Shown one piece after another: positions 61,965 through 64,000 of a stretch of 64,000 nt of DNA. The position numbers were made by a program, and so were the translations under genes. This stretch comes from Lachnocurva sp045579705. Its GTDB lineage: Bacteria > Bacillota > Clostridia > Lachnospirales > Lachnospiraceae. Positions within the stretch are counted from its first letter, which is position 1, and each line of letters begins with the position of its first letter. The notes under the pieces are model-generated. The model made no database searches. It saw only the letters and a list, made by a program, of their open reading frames with translations, and was not told the origin of the DNA. Location of the stretch: NCBI GenBank assembly GCA_045579705.1, contig JAZNMP010000016.1, positions 1 through 64,000 of the forward strand, written 5' to 3'.

Positions 61965-63785
61965 ATGATTCAGACTAGAGATGATGTCAGAAATGTTGCT
62001 ATTATCGCCCACGTAGACCACGGTAAGACTACATTGGTCGACGAGCTGCTTAAGCAGAGTGGAACATTTCGTGACAACCAGGTTGTAGAAGAGCGTGTCA
62101 TGGATTCAAATGACATCGAGCGTGAACGTGGTATCACTATCCTCTCAAAAAATACAGCAGTTACATATAACGGTGTAAAGATCAATATCATCGACACACC
62201 TGGCCATGCTGACTTCGGTGGAGAGGTTGAGCGAGTACTTAAAATGGTAAACGGTGTAGTTCTAGTAGTAGATGCCTTTGAAGGTGTTATGCCACAGACT
62301 AAGTTCGTTCTTATGAAGGCCCTCGATTTAGACCTTCCAGTTATCGTTTGCGTAAACAAACTCGATAAGCCAAATGCCAGACCAGATGAAGTAGTAGATG
62401 AAGTTCTCGAGCTCTTCATGGACCTCGATGCTTCAGACGAGCAGCTCGACTGCCCATTCATCTATGCATCAGCCAGAGAAGGATATGCTATCAAAGACCT
62501 AAGCGATGAACACGTAGATATGAAGCCTCTCTTCGAGACTATTCTCGATTACATTCCAGCTCCAGCTGGTGATCCAGATGCAAACACACAGATGCTTATC
62601 TCTACAATCGATTACAACGAATTCGTAGGACGTATCGGTGTAGGTAAGGTTGATAACGGTTCTCTAAAGATTAACCAGGAAGCTATCGTAGTTAACCACC
62701 ACGATCCATCTAGAAATGAAAAAGTTCGTATCACTAAACTCTTCGAGTTCGACGGACTTAACCGTATTCCTGTAGAGGAAGCAAAGATTGGTTCTATCGT
62801 AGCTATCTCAGGTATCAACGATTTAAAGATTGGTGATACTATCTGTGATACAGAAGACCCAGTTGCTATCCCATTCCAGAAGATTTCAGAGCCTACTATC
62901 TCTATGAACTTCATGATCAACGATAGCCCATTTGCTGGACAGGAAGGAAAATACGTAACATCTCGTCACATCAGAGACAGATTGTACAAAGAGCTTAATA
63001 CAGACGTATCTCTTCGTGTAGAAGATACAGAATCAGCAGATACCTTCAAAGTATCTGGTCGTGGAGAGCTTCACCTTTCAGTTCTCATCGAGAACATGAG
63101 ACGTGAAGGATACGAATTCGCTGTATCTAAGCCAGAAGTTATCTATAAAGAGGAAAATGGTAAGAAACTCGAGCCTATGGAAATCGCTTATGTCGATGTC
63201 CCAGACGAGTTCACTGGTACAGTTATCCAGTCACTTAGCCAGAGAAAAGGTGAACTCAGAAACATGACACCTATCACAGGTGGTTTCACTAGAGTAGAAT
63301 TCAGAATTCCATCACGTGGACTTATCGGATACAGAGGAACATTCCTCACCGATACAAAGGGTTCAGGTATTATCAACACTATCTTTGATGGTTACGAAGA
63401 ATACAAAGGCGATATCACATTCCGTCAGAACGGTTCACTTATCGCTTTCGAGCAGGGTGAGTCAGTAACATACGGACTCTTCGCTGCACAGGATAGAGGT
63501 ACACTCTTCATCGGAGCTGGTGAAAAAGTATACGCTGGTATGATCGTTGGTGAGTGTTCACGTCAGGAAGATATCGAGCTTAACGTATGTAAGAAGAAAC
63601 ATCTTACAAACACACGTACATCTTCATCTGACGAAGCTCTTACACTTGTACCACCTAAGGTTCTCTCACTTGAGCAGGCTATGGACTACATCGATGTAGA
63701 CGAGCTTCTCGAAATCACACCTGAGAACTTAAGAATCAGAAAGAAGATTCTCGATTCTAGACTTAGAAAGAGATCTGCTAGATAA
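61965..63785 (+). CDS. typA: Ribosome-associated GTPase TypA/BipA
   Basis: The 606-residue translational GTPase has the G1 'IAHVDHGKTTL', switch 'RGITILSKN', G3 'DTPGHADFGGEV', G4 'VNKLD', then domain II, an EF-G-like domain III, domain V and the BipA-specific C-terminal domain. It acts in 50S assembly and stress adaptation. Length is normal. It is a single-gene transcript with its own promoter and terminator. Confidence 0.97.
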   Translation: MIQTRDDVRNVAIIAHVDHGKTTLVDELLKQSGTFRDNQVVEERVMDSNDIERERGITILSKNTAVTYNGVKINIIDTPGHADFGGEVERVLKMVNGVVLVVDAFEGVMPQTKFVLMKALDLDLPVIVCVNKLDKPNARPDEVVDEVLELFMDLDASDEQLDCPFIYASAREGYAIKDLSDEHVDMKPLFETILDYIPAPAGDPDANTQMLISTIDYNEFVGRIGVGKVDNGSLKINQEAIVVNHHDPSRNEKVRITKLFEFDGLNRIPVEEAKIGSIVAISGINDLKIGDTICDTEDPVAIPFQKISEPTISMNFMINDSPFAGQEGKYVTSRHIRDRLYKELNTDVSLRVEDTESADTFKVSGRGELHLSVLIENMRREGYEFAVSKPEVIYKEENGKKLEPMEIAYVDVPDEFTGTVIQSLSQRKGELRNMTPITGGFTRVEFRIPSRGLIGYRGTFLTDTKGSGIINTIFDGYEEYKGDITFRQNGSLIAFEQGESVTYGLFAAQDRGTLFIGAGEKVYAGMIVGECSRQEDIELNVCKKKHLTNTRTSSSDEALTLVPPKVLSLEQAMDYIDVDELLEITPENLRIRKKILDSRLRKRSAR

Positions 63786-63810
63786 TCTAGTGATTAAAAA
63801 CTATATTAAT

Positions 63811-63853
63811 AAAAGCTGCGAAATGAAATTAATCATTCCGCAGCTTTTTTAGT
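63811..63853. terminator. typA terminator
   Basis: The stem aaaagctgcg (63811-63820) with cgcagctttt (63839-63848), with further atga/tcat pairing inside, is followed by T residues. It can also serve the minus-strand gene that ends at 63884. Confidence 0.88.
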
Positions 63854-63883
63854 TCAAATAACGTTTAACTAAATTTCAAATAA

Positions 63884-64000
63884 TTACTTTCCAAATGCTT
63901 CAAGGTCAGAGCCAAGTACATCATGATCATAATTATCCATATGAGCTGTTACGATGTTCTTATACATCTCATTTCCATCTGTAAATCCATGAAGGATAAC
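63884..64000 (-). CDS. 3' end of an unidentified gene (partial)
   Basis: The minus-strand frame is open from the window edge to a TAA at 63884 and gives 38 C-terminal residues ending '..GSDLEAFGK'. The codon usage looks like that of neighbouring genes and the convergent terminator at 63811-63853 supports a real 3' end. The fragment is too short for a family assignment. Confidence 0.6.
   Translation of the reverse strand, partial: VILHGFTDGNEMYKNIVTAHMDNYDHDVLGSDLEAFGK

Noticed and set aside
61970..62461. Long reading frames opposite typA, guaB, ptsG and aspS
   Set aside because: They lie wholly inside well-identified genes on the other strand, show no ribosome-binding sites and give low-complexity Ser/Thr-rich translations.

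Overview
The window reads as chromosomal DNA of an AT-rich, low-GC Gram-positive anaerobe of the Clostridia, most likely Lachnospiraceae-like. The pointers are the relA-hemZ-hisS-aspS gene string, a sufCBDSU cluster, a CarD-type regulator, a PTS glucose permease with its antiterminator, DegV and two-domain YibE/F proteins, and near-universal AGGAGG/AAAGGGG ribosome-binding sites. No species call is possible from the sequence alone. There are no rRNA genes, insertion sequences, prophage or CRISPR arrays. Most of the window is ordinary core chromosome with several accessory islands.

Layout, left to right. 1-9000: a small duplicated-domain protein, a glucose PTS operon (ptsG plus a GlcT/LicT antiterminator) whose leader contains the expected terminator, a GH5 glycosidase followed by two YibE/F membrane proteins, a tRNA-Leu(AAG) and an ASCH-GNAT fusion. 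9000-13200: a GAF-PAS-GGDEF-EAL protein and a THUMP-type RNA methyltransferase. 13200-19440: an accessory island with a candidate C-rich small RNA, a three-gene ABC exporter next to an RNPP-like (HTH plus helical repeats) regulator, and two small membrane proteins separated by three near-identical terminator hairpins. 19440-27235: aspS, hisS, hemZ, relA. 27430-34030: guaB, PAP2 phosphatase, carD, a LysR regulator, apt and a class II aldolase. 34069-38420: a compact Tad/type IVb-pilus-like operon that includes several tiny membrane peptides, at least three of them too short for ordinary ORF calling. 38674-44560: mrp, coaX, an ECF S component, a PilZ protein, a coiled-coil cell-wall hydrolase, folA and thyA. 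44706-47114: tRNA-Gly and a secreted repeat protein. 47217-52875: a HAD phosphatase and the Suf iron-sulfur operon. 53035-54177: an OhrR/glutathione-peroxidase operon with a clear operator. 54193-64000: dnaJ-like, folC, degV, csp, clpX, a hydrolase, an orphan corrinoid adenosyltransferase, typA and the 3' end of one more gene.

How the genes may work together. Second-messenger control is represented by RelA ((p)ppGpp) and by a c-di-GMP metabolic enzyme (GGDEF-EAL) plus a c-di-GMP receptor (PilZ); the Tad-like operon is a plausible surface target of the latter, though no riboswitch was recognised in its leader. The Suf operon and the thiol-peroxidase/OhrR pair fit an anaerobe coping with oxygen stress. 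The most unusual things seen are the set of leaderless mini-pilin-like peptides that share an N-terminal Met-Lys-Glu...Tyr-Gly signature, a promoter-plus-terminator bounded RNA with three C-rich anti-Shine-Dalgarno boxes at 13421-13520, and a GH5 gene whose own translation-initiation region has been tandemly repeated upstream of it.
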